From the NCBI GenBank assembly GCA_040768665.1, contig JAXGMN010000030.1:62001-126000 (forward strand): 64,000 bases of DNA, in the 5' to 3' direction. This DNA is from JABWBD01 sp040768665 (GTDB taxonomy: Bacteria > Planctomycetota > Planctomycetia > Pirellulales > Thermoguttaceae). The position numbers and the translations under genes are program-made. Positions 43,413 through 53,888 of the stretch are shown piece by piece (within the stretch, counting starts at the first letter, position 1; each line of letters opens with the position of its first letter). The notes beneath the pieces are model-generated. The model was given only the letters and a program-made list of their open reading frames with translations. It was not told where the DNA came from and made no database searches.

Positions 43413-44864
43413 ATGAAGCGAGAAAAGAGATTGTCGCACGAGCCGGCGGGCGCAAATTCGCGCCGGGCATTCTTGAAGCAGTGTGGCACGTTGACGGCCG
43501 GGGTCGCCCTGGCCGGGGTGGCGATTCCGCACGTCCACGCCGGCGAGGACAACACGATTCGCCTGGCCTTGATCGGCAGCGGCAGCCGCGGCAGCGGCGC
43601 GGTGGTCAACGCCTTCGACTCGCCCAACGGCCCCTGCAAACTGGTCGCCATGGCCGACATCTTCGAGCAGCGTCTGGAAGGATCGCACAAGGTGCTCTCG
43701 CAACAGCACCCCGACAAGGTCGACGTGCCGCCGGAGCGCCGCTTCGTGGGATTCGACTCCTTTAAGAAGGCGATCGACTGCCTGCGGCCCGGCATCGATA
43801 TCGCCATGCTGACCACCTATCCGGCGTTCCGCCCGGTCCATCTCGACTACGCGGTCTCCAAGGGCGTCAATGTGTTCATGGAGAAGTCGTTCGCGGTCGA
43901 CCCGGTCGGCGTGCGGCGAGTCGTCAAGGCCGGCGAGGAGGCGACGAAGAAGAATCTGAAGATCGCCGCGGGCCTGATGTGCCGCCACTCGGTGAACCGG
44001 CAGGAACTGATGAAGCGGATCCACGACGGCGAGTTGGGCCCCGTCCAGTTCATTCGCGCCTACCGCATGGAGCCGTGCGGAGGCATGTCGCCCGGGCGTC
44101 CGCCCGACCTGAAGGAACTCCTCTGGCAAATCCGCAACCGGACGCACATCCTCTGGGTATCCGGCGGTCTCTGGGCGGAAATGGACATTCACCAGATCGA
44201 CGAGATCTGCTGGCTGAAAGACGACAACTATCCGGTCACCGCGCACGGCATCTGCGGTCGGGCCGCCAACAGCAAGGACGCCGGCCAGGGCCTGGACTCC
44301 TTCTCCGTGGAATACACCTTTGCCGACGGCGCGAAGGCTTACGACGTGGTCCGCTATATTCCCAACTGCTACACGGAATTCGCCACCTTCGTCCATGGCA
44401 CGAAGCGGGCCGCCCAGTTCTCCGGGACGGTCCATTCGGGATCGTGCCATATCTACAAGGATCAGCGTTGCGCTCCGGTCAAGGTCACGGCCAAGTACAA
44501 CCGCACGACCGGGCAATACGATTATACCGAAGAGGCTCGCAGGAAGCGCGACGACATCGTCTGGCGGGCGCCCAAGGAGAACTACACCTGCTGGCAGGCC
44601 GAGTGGAATGTGCTGCTGAATTCCATTCGCCGGGATCTGCCGCAGAACGAGGCACGGCGGGCCGCCTATTCGAACCTTACGGGACTGATGGGCCGGGCCG
44701 CCATGCACATGGGCCGGGTCGTCACCTGGGACGAGATGCTGCAGTCGAACTTCGAGCTTTGCCCGAACATCGACACGATGACCGAAGACAGCCCCCCGCC
44801 GGTCTTGCCCGGTGCCGACGGGCGGTACCCGGTGCCGATTCCCGGACAGTGGGTCGAGGTCTGA
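43413..44864 (+). CDS. Tat-exported Gfo/Idh/MocA-family oxidoreductase
   Basis: The 483-residue protein has a twin-arginine signal (NSRRAFLKQCGTLTAGVALAG), an NAD-binding motif LALIGSGSRGSGAV and the EKSFAVDPVGVR signature with the conserved Lys. The C-terminal domain has EMDIHQIDEICWLKDD and ends PVPIPGQWVEV. It belongs to the same planctomycete subgroup as the protein at 16195 but is clearly diverged. It diverges from the PL11 gene and is followed 209 bp later by the sialidase gene, suggesting sugar modification in the same catabolic region. The substrate is unknown. Confidence 0.87.
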   Translation: MKREKRLSHEPAGANSRRAFLKQCGTLTAGVALAGVAIPHVHAGEDNTIRLALIGSGSRGSGAVVNAFDSPNGPCKLVAMADIFEQRLEGSHKVLSQQHPDKVDVPPERRFVGFDSFKKAIDCLRPGIDIAMLTTYPAFRPVHLDYAVSKGVNVFMEKSFAVDPVGVRRVVKAGEEATKKNLKIAAGLMCRHSVNRQELMKRIHDGELGPVQFIRAYRMEPCGGMSPGRPPDLKELLWQIRNRTHILWVSGGLWAEMDIHQIDEICWLKDDNYPVTAHGICGRAANSKDAGQGLDSFSVEYTFADGAKAYDVVRYIPNCYTEFATFVHGTKRAAQFSGTVHSGSCHIYKDQRCAPVKVTAKYNRTTGQYDYTEEARRKRDDIVWRAPKENYTCWQAEWNVLLNSIRRDLPQNEARRAAYSNLTGLMGRAAMHMGRVVTWDEMLQSNFELCPNIDTMTEDSPPPVLPGADGRYPVPIPGQWVEV

Positions 44865-45073
44865 ACAAGCCTCGGACAATCCCCGTCCCACGCGCGTCGC
44901 GAAGGCCATCCCGATCCTGAGCAAATGCTGCTCTCGCGGGAGGTTTATGGCAGATCTCTTGCGCCACATTCCTGCAAGGACCGCACGAAGCGGCGATTGC
45001 AGGGGACGTCAAGAGCGTGGCAGCGGCCGGCCCCCGCCACCGGAGACTTCGACATTCAACTCGGAGAGATCCC

Positions 45074-46336
45074 ATGACACGACACCTCACCCAACCTCTG
45101 TTGTTGTTGACGGTCGCGATGGCGATAGGTCTTTCGGTTCGCGTCGACCTGCACGCGACGGAGCCCGCTGAGCCCTTCCTCGAGAAGCAGAATCTGTTCG
45201 AAGCCCGCACCGGCGGATACTGGACATGCCGGATTCCCGGCATTGCCGTCACCAGAACCAATGTCGTGCTCGTCACCACCGAGGCCCGCCCCGGGCGCGG
45301 CGGCGACTACGACTACAACGATGTCCTGATGCGCCGCAGCACCGACGGCGGCCGGACTTTCGGGCCGATCGTCAAACGGGTCGACCACACGACCTACGGT
45401 GACGGGCCGGTGAGCAACTTCGTGATGATCCCGGACCGGGACAGCGGACGCGTGGTCGCCGTGTTCTGTCATGACTACGCCCGTGTGTTCACGATGCACA
45501 GTGACGACGACGGTGCAACCTGGAGCAAGCCCGCCGAGATCACCGGCGCCTTCGAAGAGTTCAAATCGGATTACCCCTGGCGGGTCTGCGCCACCGGGCC
45601 CGGCCATGGCACGCAATTGCAGAGCGGCCGCATGATCATACCGGTCTGGCTCTCCGACGGCAGCGGGAAGGAATTCGGAAAAGGCAAGCACCGCGGCCAC
45701 CGGCCCTCGATCGCCAGTCTGATCTGCAGCGACGACCGCGGGAAGACGTGGCGGCGTGGCGGGATCGTCTGCCGCCACGGCGACGTGGTGGACGGCGCGA
45801 CCGTGGTCAACCCCAGCGAGACCATCGCCGTGGAACTGGCCGACGGCAGCGTGATGTTCAACATGCGCAGCGAGTCGCAGCGGCGCCGCCGCCTGGTAGC
45901 GATCAGCCGCGATGGCGTCTCCGGTTGGGCCGGGCACCGGTGGGACCCGGAGTTGCTCGAGCCGGTCTGCATGGCCGGCCTGATCCGACACTCCTGGCCG
46001 GAAAACGGCCGGCCCGGCCGCATTCTTTTCGCCAATCCCAGCAACCTGGAAAACGAATTGATCCGTCCCGGCGGCAACTTGGCCCACGACCGCAAGCGGC
46101 TGACGGTCAAGCTGAGCCGCGACGACGGCCGGACCTGGCCCGTGTCGAGAATCCTCGAGCCGGGCCCCTCCGGCTACTGCGACCTCGCGGTGCTGGCCGA
46201 CGGCACGATCCTCTGCCTTTATGAGGCCGATATCGTCACCCGCATGTGCGACGATCGCTATGTGCGCCTGGCCCGATTCAACCTCTCGTGGCTGACCGGC
46301 TCGGAGGCCGTGCAGAAGCCGTCACCAACAAAATGA
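45074..46336 (+). CDS. Secreted sialidase-like (exo-alpha-sialidase/BNR-repeat) protein
   Basis: The 420-residue protein has a Sec signal (LLLLTVAMAIGLSVRVDLHA), the RIP motif (CRIPGIAV) that carries the first arginine of the sialidase triad, and four Asp-boxes: STDGGRTF, SDDDGATW, SDDRGKTW and SRDDGRTW. This indicates a six-bladed sialidase propeller. In planctomycetes many such proteins act on substrates other than sialic acid. GGAGAG precedes the ATG at 45074. It is followed 29 bp later by a FAD-dependent oxidoreductase on the same strand, so the two are probably co-transcribed. Confidence 0.85.
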   Translation: MTRHLTQPLLLLTVAMAIGLSVRVDLHATEPAEPFLEKQNLFEARTGGYWTCRIPGIAVTRTNVVLVTTEARPGRGGDYDYNDVLMRRSTDGGRTFGPIVKRVDHTTYGDGPVSNFVMIPDRDSGRVVAVFCHDYARVFTMHSDDDGATWSKPAEITGAFEEFKSDYPWRVCATGPGHGTQLQSGRMIIPVWLSDGSGKEFGKGKHRGHRPSIASLICSDDRGKTWRRGGIVCRHGDVVDGATVVNPSETIAVELADGSVMFNMRSESQRRRRLVAISRDGVSGWAGHRWDPELLEPVCMAGLIRHSWPENGRPGRILFANPSNLENELIRPGGNLAHDRKRLTVKLSRDDGRTWPVSRILEPGPSGYCDLAVLADGTILCLYEADIVTRMCDDRYVRLARFNLSWLTGSEAVQKPSPTK

Positions 46337-46365
46337 AACCCCCATTGTCTGGAGGAAAGCGGCAC

Positions 46366-47829
46366 ATGAATCCGCGAAACCGCCACGCGATCACGCGACG
46401 CCGTTTCATGGGAGCCGCCGCCGCGGGAGCGACGGCCGCCGTCGGCGCGTCGGCCGGGGAGCCGCGGCCGGAGCGTCTGAACTATTGCTGCGACGCACCT
46501 GTCGTCGGCACGTATGACGTGGTGGTGTGCGGTGGCGGGCCTTCGGGCGTCGCCGCAGCGCTGGCCGCGCGGCGGGCCGGGCTGACCGTTCTGCTCGTCG
46601 AGGGCCAGGGACAGCTTGGCGGCACCGGGATTTCGGCCCTCGTCTCGCATTGGCTGGGCGGACGTACCAGCGACTGCAAGAAGTGGGTGGTCGGCGGCAT
46701 CTTCCGCAGCCTGGTCGAAGGCGCGGCCGAGCGGGGCATTGCCTTGATTCCCAAGCCTGCCGGCGCGAAGTATCAGCCGCACGGCTGGTACGGTGGCCAG
46801 TTGCTCGCCGGCATTCCTTTCGATCCCTACCGGATGGCGGCCTACCTCGACGAGCGGATGTCCGAAGCGGGCGTCGAACTGCGGCTGTTGACCCACTTTG
46901 TGGATGCCACGGTCGAAGCGGGCCGGATCACCCACTTGCTGCTGTTCAACAAGAGCGGGATGACGGCCGTCCGGGCCCGGGCCGTGGTGGACGCGACCGG
47001 CGATGCCGACGTGGCCGCGCGCAGCGGTTGCGACGTGGTCCAAGGCCGTGAGGAGGACGGGCTCATGACGCCCGCCTCGTTGATCTTCCACGTCAGCCAC
47101 GTGGACCAGGACGCCCTGGCGGCGGCGATCGAGCGGGACGACTCGCCGCGTTTCAGGCAACAAATCGCAGCCCTGCGCGAAGCCGGCGAGTGGACGTTTC
47201 CCAACGAGATCTTCATCAGCGTCCAACTCGAGGAGAAAGGCACCCTGATGATCAACACCATCCGCCTGGTTGGCGTCAACGGCGTCGACGGAGCGTCGGT
47301 CAGCGAAGGGATGATCCGCGGCCGGACGGAGGTGCAATCGCTTTTCGCACTGATGCGAAAGCACTTTCCCGGTTTCGCTCAAGCCCGGCTGAAAAGCGTG
47401 GCGCCGCTCTTGGGCGTGCGCGAGACTCGCCGCATCCGCGGCGTCGGCACGCTGACCCTCGAGGCCGTGGCGCAGGGCAAGGTGTTTGACGACGTCATCG
47501 GATTCTCGGCTTACGGATGGGACCTTCCCGACCCGAAACGCCCCAGCGACAATCCCAGCCACGGGCGCAAGCCGCCGGTTGTGCCGATTCCCTACCGCAG
47601 CCTTGTGCCGCGAGGCATCACGAATCTGATCTGTCCGGGACGCGCGTTGAGCGTCGAGCGGCCGGTGCTCGGACCCTTGCGGGTCATGGCCCCGTGCATG
47701 GCCATGGGCGAGGCCGCGGGTCAGGCGGCGCGACAAGCCGTGGCTGAGAACCGGTCCTTCGCCGAGGTGGATACGGCTCGCCTGCAGAGAGAGTTGTCCG
47801 AAAACGACGCGGTCGTCAAGTGGCCCTGA
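46366..47829 (+). CDS. Tat-exported FAD-dependent oxidoreductase (FAD_oxidored family)
   Basis: The 487-residue protein has a twin-arginine signal (TRRRFMGAAAAGATAA), an FAD-binding motif VVVCGGGPSGVAAALAARRAG and VVDATGDADVAARSGCDVV in the second contact region. It resembles the paralogue at 26891 in layout but not closely in sequence. GGAGG lies 10 nt before the ATG at 46366, which beats an ATG 33 nt upstream. It follows the sialidase gene and probably shares its transcript. The repeated pairing of such FAD enzymes with glycoside hydrolases suggests oxidation of a released sugar, which is inference. Confidence 0.87.
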   Translation: MNPRNRHAITRRRFMGAAAAGATAAVGASAGEPRPERLNYCCDAPVVGTYDVVVCGGGPSGVAAALAARRAGLTVLLVEGQGQLGGTGISALVSHWLGGRTSDCKKWVVGGIFRSLVEGAAERGIALIPKPAGAKYQPHGWYGGQLLAGIPFDPYRMAAYLDERMSEAGVELRLLTHFVDATVEAGRITHLLLFNKSGMTAVRARAVVDATGDADVAARSGCDVVQGREEDGLMTPASLIFHVSHVDQDALAAAIERDDSPRFRQQIAALREAGEWTFPNEIFISVQLEEKGTLMINTIRLVGVNGVDGASVSEGMIRGRTEVQSLFALMRKHFPGFAQARLKSVAPLLGVRETRRIRGVGTLTLEAVAQGKVFDDVIGFSAYGWDLPDPKRPSDNPSHGRKPPVVPIPYRSLVPRGITNLICPGRALSVERPVLGPLRVMAPCMAMGEAAGQAARQAVAENRSFAEVDTARLQRELSENDAVVKWP

Positions 47830-47926
47830 CCAGCCAAGCCCCCGGCCCGTTGCGAGGATCCAAAGAGCGTGCTTCCGGGAATACTTTTTACTTCAACACG
47901 GCCTTACGGCAGCATGTCGTCTACGG

Positions 47927-48016
47927 CGTAGGGTGGATTTCAATCCACCCCTAGTTTTCGGGGCGGATTAAAATCCACCTTACGTCAAAGTGTATGACTT
48001 GTTTTCTTACGGCCCC
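47927..48016. repeat. 90-bp dispersed repeat, copy 2
   Basis: Same length and about six substitutions relative to 19398-19487, including the 58-bp palindrome with CGTAGGGTGGATTT at its left arm. The right arm reads AAATCCACCTTACG, so one pair has decayed. The rest of the 467-bp gap 47830-48297 holds nothing recognisable. Confidence 0.85.
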
Positions 48017-48297
48017 TTGCTGGCTGCCGGGTCGCTGGATGCGGACTTCATGTACGCCGTGCGCGACCGCAAGCCGATTAGATGGTCGAGCCTCTGTTCA
48101 GAAAGTAGCAGAAGACGGCCCTCATCCCTTTGAGCTTCTTCGGTCGAGGAATGGCTTCCGCCGCGCCTTGCCGCCGCCGTACGTTTTCGTCAGAATGTCG
48201 AAATGAACGAAAGACCTCAAACTTAAACGCCACCGCCGACCCCGCGTCGGTGGGGCGATGTTTGGCAACTACAATCGCATCCCTGCGGGCCGTTACG

Positions 48298-49470
48298 ATG
48301 ACAACAACGACCAGGTTGATACAAGGTGTGGCCCTGGTGGCAATCGCGATGGGCGCGAAAGCGGCGGAGCAGGGCGAGGCGCCGCCGGCTGCGACGCAGG
48401 CGCAGGAGCTCCAGTGGCTCCGCGTCAGCGACGACAAGACGCATTTCGTCGAGGCGGCCGGCGGCCGGCGGATCGTCATGTGGGGCGTCAACTACGATCA
48501 CGACGACCGCGGCCGGTTGATCGAGGACTACTGGCACACGGAGTGGGCTGAGGTCGAGGCGGATTTTGCCGAGATCAAGGCGCTGGGGTGCAACGCGGTC
48601 CGCGTCCACCTGCAACTGCCCAGATTCATGGACACCGCGGAAAAACCCAACGCCGCCAATCTCGCAAAGCTCCGTGAATTGGTGCGGCTCGCGGAACGCA
48701 CCGGCCTCTATCTGGATGTGACCGGGCTGGGCTGTTATCACAAGCCCGACGTGCCCGCCTGGTACGATGCCCTCGACACCGCCGCGCGGTGGGAAGTCCA
48801 GGCAAGATTCTGGCGGGCGGTGGCCGAAGTCTGCAAGCACAGCCCCGCCATCTTCTGCTACGACCTGATGAACGAGCCCGTCTTGCCGGGCGCAAAAAAG
48901 GAAACCGAGTGGCTGGCCGGCCCGCTCGGCGATAAGTACTTCGTCCAGCGGATCGCGTTGGACCTGGCCGGCCAAACCCGCAACGAAATGGCGCGGGATT
49001 GGGTCAAGAAGCTCACCAGCGCGATTCGCGAGATCGACCAACGGCACATGATCACCGTCGGAGTGATCCCTTGGGCACAGGTCTTCAAAGGGGCCAAGCC
49101 GATCTTCTATGCGCCGGAGGTGGGCGAGCCGCTCGATTTCGTCAGCGTGCATTTCTATCCGAAGAAAGGCAAGCTGGCAGAGACGCTCGACGCCCTGGCG
49201 GTGTACGAAGTGGGCAAACCGCTGGTCATCGAGGAGATCTTTCCTCTTCAGGCTGGGATCGAGGAAACCGCCGCCTTCATCGACGCCTCGCGCAAGCACG
49301 TCGACGGCTGGATCAGCTTCTATTGGGGAGCGACCATCGAGGAGAACGAGGCCAAAAAGGACATCGCGGGGGCCATCACGGCGCAGTGGCTGCGATGGTG
49401 GCGCGACCATTCGCCCTACGGGGGCAAGACAGCGCCCGAAACCGACAGGACCACGGAGAAGCAACAATGA
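48298..49470 (+). CDS. Secreted GH5-like glycoside hydrolase
   Basis: The 390-residue protein has a signal (LIQGVALVAIAMGAKA) and a cellulase-like TIM barrel: MWGVNYDHDD at the first strand, NAVRVHLQ, then the acid/base Glu193 in CYDLMNEPV, SVHFYPKKG, and the nucleophile in LVIEEIFP (Glu312 or 313). This is the 4/7-superfamily arrangement of GH5. It likely cleaves a beta-linked glycan. The stop overlaps the next gene's ATG (ATGA), so it is translationally coupled to the giant propeller protein. The ATG at 48298 was chosen because it immediately precedes the signal. Confidence 0.85.
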   Translation: MTTTTRLIQGVALVAIAMGAKAAEQGEAPPAATQAQELQWLRVSDDKTHFVEAAGGRRIVMWGVNYDHDDRGRLIEDYWHTEWAEVEADFAEIKALGCNAVRVHLQLPRFMDTAEKPNAANLAKLRELVRLAERTGLYLDVTGLGCYHKPDVPAWYDALDTAARWEVQARFWRAVAEVCKHSPAIFCYDLMNEPVLPGAKKETEWLAGPLGDKYFVQRIALDLAGQTRNEMARDWVKKLTSAIREIDQRHMITVGVIPWAQVFKGAKPIFYAPEVGEPLDFVSVHFYPKKGKLAETLDALAVYEVGKPLVIEEIFPLQAGIEETAAFIDASRKHVDGWISFYWGATIEENEAKKDIAGAITAQWLRWWRDHSPYGGKTAPETDRTTEKQQ

Positions 49471-52400
49471 GCAATCTCACAAGTGTCGAGTCGACGGTCA
49501 CTCTCCTTGCCATTCTGACTGCGGGCACGCTCCAGCTCCGTCCCGCCCAGGCCGACTGGCCTACCTACCGGGGCGACAATCAGCGGAGCGGCATGACCGC
49601 CGAGCGGATCGAATTGCCGCTGGTCGAGCATTGGACGCACCGGGCCGAGTTGCCGCCGCAGCCCGCCTGGCCGGAAGGGCCCGCCCGCGTCGACGTCTAC
49701 CGCAAAGTGCCGCTGGGGCCGACCGTGGTCTTCGACCGTGCACTGCACGTGGTGGCCCACAAGGATCGAATCTATTACGGCTCCTCGGCCGACGACTCGG
49801 TCACTTGCCTCGACGCAGCGACGGGCGGGATCGAGTGGACCTTCACGACCGAGGGGCCCGTGCGGCTGGCCCCGGCGGTCGCCGGCGGCAAAGTCTATGC
49901 CGGCTCCGACGACGGCTACGTCTACTGTCTGGACGCCGCCGACGCTCGACTCCTCTGGAAACATCGCGTCGGCCCCCAAGACCGCCGCCTGCCGGGCAAC
50001 GGCCGCCTCATATCGCTCTGGCCCGTCCGGTGCGGGCTGGTCGTCGACGCCGGCACGGTCTACGTCTGCGCCGGGCTGTTTCCTTCGCAGGGCGCCTACC
50101 TGTGCGCTGGATGCCGAAACCGGCGAAGAGGTCTGGAAGGAGCAGGTCGACATCTCGGCCCAGGGATACCTTGTCGCATCGCCCCAAAAACTGTTCGTCC
50201 CCACCGGCCGAACCCCGCCACACATCTACCGCCGCTCCGACGGAGAGCAGATCGCTCCGTTTCCCGGCATCGGGCAGCAACGCTCGGGCACTCCCGAAGG
50301 CGGCGGCTGCTTCGCCGTCCTCGTGGGCGACCAACTCTTACACGCTGCCGGTGAGAAAGGCGGCATTCAGATCACCGACGCGCAATCGCGCGAAGCCGTC
50401 GTCACCTCCTTCGGCAGCCGCGTGATCGTCCGTGGCCCGATCGCCTACATCCTCGATTCCGATCGGCTCTGTGCGCTCGACCGGAGCCATTACATCGAGC
50501 TGACCCGCCTCCAGCAGAAGAAAAAAAAGACTCCCGCGGAGGAAAAACAGATCGCCGAACTCGGAGGCGACCGCCGCCAGTGGCTCAAGTGGGAGGTCGC
50601 CTGCACGACTCCTTTCGAGCTGATACTCGCCGGCGACGTCCTTGTGGCCGGAGGCGACGGTCAGGTTGCCGCCTACGATCTCGCCGAGGGAAAACAACAC
50701 TGGACCGCTCCGGTTGCCGGCAAAGCCTATTCCCTGGCCGTAAGCGATGGGTGTCTCCTGGTCGGAACCGACCAGGGGGCGATCCACTGCTTCAAGCCCG
50801 CGGCGGCACCACGTCCGGCTAACGTTGTCGCCGCGGATTCGGAGAAGAAGCCTGCGCCGTCGAGGCCCGGCAAGCGAGACCTCCGGTCGCAACGCATCGC
50901 GCAGACGGCTCTCGCGGCGGCCGAGGCTACGAAAGGCTATTGCCTCGTGTTGGGAGCCGGCGCCGGTGAACTGGTGGGCGAAATCGCCCGGCAGTCGCAG
51001 TTCCGCGTGATCGGCGTCGAGCCCGATGCAGCCAAGGCGACCGAAGCGCGAGCACGCCTCCGCAGCGCCGGCTTGTACGGAAACCGCGCCGTCATCCACC
51101 ACGTTTCCCTCGACGCGCTGCCCTACCAGAAGCGGTTCGCCAACCTGATCGTTTGCGACCAGACGACCGACTCGCACGTGGCGCCGACTCCGGCAGCGGA
51201 AGTTCAGCGGCTTCTGCGTCCCAGCGGCGGCGCGGCCGTCGTGGTTCAATCCGCCGACCGGGCCGACGCTCAAGACCTGCAGCGGTGGGCCGCCGACTCG
51301 CTGCCGGGTGTGAAGGTCGAACGGCTCCCGACCGGAGAGCACGTGCTGACCGCCCATCGCGGACCCCTGCCCGGCGCCGGCCAGTGGACCCACTTCCACG
51401 CCGACAGCGGCAACACCGCGTGCAGCCAAGACGCTCTGAATCCCGGCCCGGTCGATATTCAATGGTTCGGCCGGCCCGGTCCCCGCAAGATGGTCGACCG
51501 CCATGAGAAAAACGTCGCCCCGCTCTACTCGGACGGCCGCATGTTCATCTCCGGCGACAACTACCTCGTCGCCGTCGACGCTTACAACGGCACGATCCTC
51601 TGGGAACACGACCTGCCTCAATCGATCCGCCTCGGGGCATTCAAGAATGCAGGCAGCATGGCCGTGGCCGGCGACACTCTCTACGTCGCGGCCGGCGGCG
51701 TCTGCGCGGCGTTCGACGTGGCCACGGGCGAGCGGCGGCACACATTCTCCCTGCCGGTCGCTCCAGCCGGCCAAGACAGCGAGTGGGGCTACGTGGCCGC
51801 CGTCGGCGACACCCTCTTCGGCAGCGCCACCAAGCCGGGGGCGACCTTCCGCATCCAGGACATTCCCACCCAGACCCTGATCTGGCGCGACTTCCAGCCG
51901 GTCGTGACCAGCGACGCTCTGTTCGCCTTCGACTCGCGCACGGGCGCGCCCCGCTGGACCTATCAGCCTGAGTCCGGAGCGATCGCCAATCCGACGATCG
52001 CCGTCGGCGGCGGGCGGGTCTACTGCGTGGAAAGCACCAATCCCGCATCGCGCGACGTGGCCGACGGCCGCGTCCCGCTCGACGTGCTCCTGGGCAAGGG
52101 CGCGAGCCTGGTCGCTCGCGACGCGGCGACCGGCAAGGTCCTCTGGAAACGCCCCGCCGAGCTCGAGGCCCTCCAGCACGTCGTCTTCCTCAGCTATGCC
52201 GACGAGACCCTCGTCATTACGGGCTCCAAAAACGTGACGGAAGACGGCAAGCCCCTGGTCCGCTACGATCTGTCCGCGTTCGACGCCGCGTCGGGCGAGC
52301 GGCTCTGGAGATCGACCCAGCGTCCCATCCCCGACCACATCCTTCAAGGACCGCACGGCGAGCAGGTGCAGCATTCGGCGATCGTCGGCGACGTGATCTA

Positions 52401-52701
52401 CAACACGGGCTTCGCGCTGAAGCTGCGGACCGGCGAACCGCACGAGGGATGGAAGTGGCAGAAGAGCGACAAGTGCGGCACCCTGTCGGCCGCCGCCCGC
52501 TGCGGCTTCAGCCGCTTCTCGAACCCGATGATGTTCGACTTCCGATCGGGTGAGGCGATGGCGCTGACCAGCGTCACCCGGCCCGGCTGCTGGATCAACA
52601 TCCTTCCGGCTGGCGGCCTGATCCTCATTCCCGAAGCCAGCTCCGGCTGCACGTGTTATTACTCGATCCAAACCTCGCTGGCCCTGGCACCGCGGGAATG
52701 A
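49467..52701 (+). CDS. Secreted PQQ-type beta-propeller protein with an inserted methyltransferase-like domain (2-bp deletion)
   Basis: Together about 1078 residues. The first frame gives a signal and propeller blades (YRGDNQRSGMTAE, DSVTCLDAATGGIEWTFTT). At about 50098 it must shift: LFPSQGAYLCA continues as LDAETGEEVWKEQ in the +2 frame. Restoring one GC in the run TGCGCTGG reconnects them. Further blades follow to about 450, then a Rossmann-like domain with GYCLVLGAGAGELVGEIAR (SAM motif I), RVIGVEPDA and LIVCDQTT, then more blades (LVAVDAYNGTILWEHDL, LVARDAATGKVLWKRP). Extracellular PQQ or scaffolding is the family norm; a methyltransferase-like insert is odd. The ATG overlaps the GH5 stop. 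Confidence 0.75.
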
Positions 52702-53017
52702 AGGACGAACCGGCGTCTTTCCGCCACCACGAGCATCTCGAAATCGCCGGGGCGTGCTCGCGGCTGAACCGGCCCAAGTGTTCGCCTCGGTTGGCGGTGC
52801 GGCTGGATACGGAACGCCGCATTCGCCGAAGCGTTGGTTCAAGGGCGCCGGCGCGGCCCGCAGCTTCTCTCTCGTCTCTGCCGGAAACTCGCAGGCAACT
52901 TGCCACAATTAGCGCACCGTCGTCAAGGTTTTCCACAAGAGCCCCGGCGATCGCCTGCTTGGCAGGATCACACGGGTCATGCGCATAGACCAGGATGTTC
53001 GTATCAACGGCGGTCAT
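52702..53017 (-). pseudogene. VapC-type PIN-domain toxin, decayed
   Basis: The start reads MTAVDTNILVYAHDP with the first PIN-domain Asp, then AIAGALVENLDDGAL. At about 52910 an extra A shifts the frame: ALLWQVACEF, expected in these toxins, appears in the next frame. Further on the normal FWDAL-type motif cannot be assembled without a second shift, and the gene runs into the propeller gene. PIN toxins cleave RNA with four acidic residues; only the first is preserved here in frame. The start overlaps the antitoxin end by 14 bp. Confidence 0.75.
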
Positions 53018-53246
53018 GGAGCTGCTCGCGACTGAAGCGTGGCGCACCGGCCGGGACGGGGTTCTGCCGCATGCGCTCGACGACTCGTTTGCGAATCCGC
53101 GCCCGCTCCTGTGGGTTCGCAACGCTCGGCGGGACGACGATCGGGCCTTGAACGATCAGTTCGACCTGCGAGTTCTCCGGCAATGCGCATCCGGTTTCCG
53201 GGACAAACACCCCGTTGCGGTAGACCGCTCGCAAGACAGCGTTCAT
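53004..53246 (-). CDS. Antitoxin of the AF2212-like (DUF104) family
   Basis: The 80-residue protein begins MNAVLRAVYRNGVFVPE and contains LPENSQVELIVQGP, the beta-barrel-like N-terminus of DUF104 antitoxins. A basic C-terminal tail (ERARIRKRVVERMRQNP to REQLHDRR) would bind the toxin. Such antitoxins pair with VapC-type PIN ribonucleases. GGAG lies 6 nt before the ATG at 53246. The overlap with the toxin gene (14 bp) is the standard coupled arrangement. Since the toxin is broken, the antitoxin may now be free-standing. Confidence 0.82.
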   Translation of the reverse strand: MNAVLRAVYRNGVFVPETGCALPENSQVELIVQGPIVVPPSVANPQERARIRKRVVERMRQNPVPAGAPRFSREQLHDRR

Positions 53247-53888
53247 GCGATTCTCCACCTTGTCTCGAAGTACCTTTATCCATCCTAACAGGTATCTTAC
53301 ACCCGCGAGGGCGGCCGCGGAAACTTGCAACACGTCACCAGCCGCCTTTTGCGGCATCGTGTGCTCCGCGCCGTCCTATTCCCGCCGCCCATATTGCTGC
53401 CAACCCTCGTCTTGCCCTCTTCTTGTTGTCCTCGACCACGAACCGCCCCATCCCCCCGCCGGCACAGACTTCGCGGCGAAAAGCTCCTCTCGCTGCCTCC
53501 CCCTGCCGGGCCATTTCGTCCGCTTGGCTGAAAAACCCGATTGACTCATTGCGCCGCATCGACAACAATGAGGCAGGTAAATGGACATGCGAACACATAT
53601 CGCCCGGACCGGCAGCAGCCGACTTTGTGGTTTGCCGCTCCGCAGCTCTTTGATGACAATCGGGCATTCACCCCGCCATTTGACGGCCAAGGAGGAATGC
53701 ACCGGACGGCATGTCGAGTATTTGGGGGTGGGTGGACTGAACAGGAGTCAACAGAGACAACGGAGCTCTCCCCCTCAGTGGCCTCTGTTCTCTCCTGTTC
53801 CAAAAACTGGCTCCCGTTCCCAACGTTCAAACGAGGAAGTTATTCCTGAGTCGTTCCATAGACAGCGGCCTTGCCGCCCGGAATCGCA
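53247..53888. other. Long intergenic region before the tandem hairpins
   Basis: About 640 bp with no supportable gene on either strand. An inverted pair AACAGGAG (53740) and CTCCTGTT (53793) encloses CAGAGACAACGGAG/CTCTGTT-like sequence; nothing else was recognised. Confidence 0.4.

Noticed and set aside
50338..52908. An 856-codon minus-strand open frame antisense to the propeller gene
   Set aside because: It has no recognisable domain and covers propeller blades on the opposite strand. Only its first few codons have meaning, as a shifted part of the PIN toxin.
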